NCBI GenBank assembly: GCA_021159265.1
Contig: JAGGSD010000185.1
Span: 1-7,379 of the forward strand
DNA from: Syntrophobacterales bacterium
Lineage (GTDB): Bacteria > Desulfobacterota > Syntrophia > Syntrophales > UBA6807
Length of the DNA stretch: 7,379 nucleotides
Direction: 5' to 3'
Below the pieces are notes generated by a model. The model was given only the letters and a program-made list of their open reading frames with translations, made no database searches and had not been told where the DNA came from. The first letter of the stretch is position 1, and every line of letters starts with the position of its first letter. This document shows, piece after piece, positions 6,541 through 7,379 of this stretch. A program made the translations under genes and the position numbers.

Positions 6541-6644
6541 TGTCATTTCGAGGAGTGTTAACGACGAGAAATCTTAATGATTCACATCTGTTAAGATTTC
6601 TGCCTACGGTCTTCGGTGAATTCAGCCGAACCGTCGAAATGACA
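6541..6644. repeat. 104-base palindromic element related to the one at 202-332
   Basis: The ends TGTCATTTCGA (6541-6551) and TCGAAATGACA (6634-6644) are perfect inverted repeats. A second exact inverted pair, AGAAATCTTAA (6567-6577) and TTAAGATTTCT (6591-6601), lies inside. The left arm aligns with 224-256: both read GTCATT, one variable base, then CGAGGAG, with CGACGA later. The right half also contains the hairpin module shared with 3130-3163. It has no coding capacity and no clear target-site duplication. It occupies much of the leuS-lptE gap, ending 53 bases before the lptE start. Confidence 0.75.
6601..6634 (-). repeat. Dispersed hairpin module, copy 2, nested in the 6541-6644 element
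   Basis: Read on the minus strand, this begins ACGGTTCGG and ends CCGTAGGCA, and it is an imperfect palindrome centred on GAATTC. It matches 3130-3163 at 29 of 34 positions. The left half of the host element lacks a counterpart, which suggests that this hairpin was added to, or is a separate unit within, the right arm. Confidence 0.6.
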
Positions 6645-6697
6645 GATAATGATAGTTATTCAAAGTTCTCGAGAACAGAGGACCTACGGTATTTGAG

Positions 6698-7219
6698 ATG
6701 AACAAGAAATGGTGGTTTTTTATCTTATTATTGTTGCCCCTGCTTAGCCTGGGTTGCGGATACCATTTTTCCCCTGGAGGAGAAAATATTGACCAGAACA
6801 TTAAAACGGTTTTTGTCGAAAATATTTCCAACCTTACAAGTGAGGCAGGCCTTGAAAACTACATAAGAAATGCCTTTATCAGTGAGTTTAGAAAAGGGAA
6901 AAGATTCGATCTGGCCAAAAGCAGGAAGTCAGCGGACGCTTTGTTAACGGGGAGTATTAATAAATATGATATCACTCATCTTGCTTACAGTAAAACCGAT
7001 ATAGCCAAAAAGGACCGTGTAAACGTCAGTATTGAGGTTGCATTAAAAAACACCAGGAATGGTGAAGTTATATGGATCAACAGAAATTTTACGTGGAGAG
7101 AAGATTTTACAGTAGATAATAATCCAAACAAAACCGAAATCAATAAAAAACATGCTATCAAAAAGCTCTCTACTAACGTGGCTGAAAAGGTATATAGAAG
7201 TATAATATCTGGATTTTAA
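6698..7219 (+). CDS. lptE: LPS-assembly lipoprotein LptE
   Basis: LptE is the outer-membrane lipoprotein that forms a plug-and-barrel complex with LptD and delivers lipopolysaccharide to the cell surface. The 173-residue product starts with MNKKWW and a hydrophobic signal (about 5-18), then C20 in SLGC followed by GYHF, the common LptE N-terminus after lipidation. The -3 residue is S rather than the usual L, so the lipobox is slightly atypical. The mature part shows the family pattern: IKTVFVENISNLTSEAGLE, then NAFISEFRKGKRFDLA, then ADALLTGSINKYD, and VNVSIEVALKNTRNGEVIW. The ribosome binding site is weak: only GAG directly before the ATG and AGAGGA at 6677-6682, 15 bases away. leuS lies upstream in the same direction, an arrangement I recall from Geobacter-type genomes, where holA follows; no following gene starts before the window ends. 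Confidence 0.88.
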   Translation: MNKKWWFFILLLLPLLSLGCGYHFSPGGENIDQNIKTVFVENISNLTSEAGLENYIRNAFISEFRKGKRFDLAKSRKSADALLTGSINKYDITHLAYSKTDIAKKDRVNVSIEVALKNTRNGEVIWINRNFTWREDFTVDNNPNKTEINKKHAIKKLSTNVAEKVYRSIISGF

Positions 7220-7286
7220 TTTGATATGATCTTTTGAGTTATCCCTAATCCGAACAAGCCGGAAAAGCTCGAAGCTGAAAGCCTGC

Positions 7287-7300
7287 AGCCGTTCACGGCT
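7287..7300. other. Short perfect inverted repeat after lptE
   Basis: AGCCGT (7287-7292) and ACGGCT (7295-7300) are exact complements separated by TC. No T-run follows, so it does not look like a normal terminator. It leads directly into the AT-rich repeat. Confidence 0.3.
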
Positions 7301-7301
7301 T

Positions 7302-7369
7302 GAAATTGGAAATTAGAAATTCGTGAGAAAAGCATGAGGCCAAATTTCCAATTTCTATTTTCTAATTTC
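7302..7369. repeat. AT-rich inverted repeat
   Basis: GAAATTGGAAATT (7302-7314) is exactly complementary to 7343-7355, and GAAATTAGAA (7309-7318) is exactly complementary to 7360-7369. The arms are made of short iterations of the unit GAAATT followed by AG or GG. A loop of about 25 bases contains GTGAGAAAAGCATGAGG. It is probably a dispersed intergenic repeat, with no coding content. It may continue beyond the window. Confidence 0.65.
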
Positions 7370-7379
7370 GACGTTCAGT

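Overview
This window comes from the chromosome of a moderately AT-rich Gram-negative bacterium, most likely a member of the former Deltaproteobacteria (Desulfobacterota or Syntrophobacterales-like). That placement is an inference. It rests on a zinc-type ribosomal protein S4, an RpoA with a glutamate-rich linker, a leuS-lptE pair as recalled from Geobacter-type genomes, an outer-membrane LPS-assembly lipoprotein, and intergenic repeats of the 'TCATTGCGAGGAG...' type. No rRNA, tRNA or CRISPR array was seen.

Left part (1-2505): rpsD, rpoA and rplQ are co-directional and closely spaced. They form the distal end of the alpha ribosomal-protein operon and end at a strong intrinsic terminator. The usual upstream partner rpsK is not in the 372 bases before rpsD. 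That space holds a 131-base element with terminal inverted repeats (202-332) and, further left, sequence with only a doubtful minus-strand reading frame running off the window edge.

Middle (2506-3804): a small stand-alone beta-barrel protein resembling EF-Tu domain 2 and the C-terminal domain of U32 peptidases has its own good ribosome binding site. About 800 bases of non-genic DNA follow, containing a dispersed hairpin repeat, a long hairpin and a decayed tyrosine-recombinase fragment. A possible promoter and a perfect palindrome lie just before leuS.

Right part (3805-7379): leuS encodes a complete 860-residue leucyl-tRNA synthetase with its signature, editing and zinc-binding residues in place. 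After a 310-base gap holding a second inverted-repeat element comes lptE, the lipoprotein partner of LptD in LPS export. The window ends in an AT-rich inverted repeat.

The genes are housekeeping: translation, transcription and envelope assembly. No new multi-gene system was found. The most unusual content is the intergenic DNA: at least three repeat families occur in 7.4 kb. The two large palindromic elements (202-332 and 6541-6644) share an arm sequence and differ by base-pair-preserving changes. One hairpin module is found both inside the second element and, inverted, at 3130-3163.
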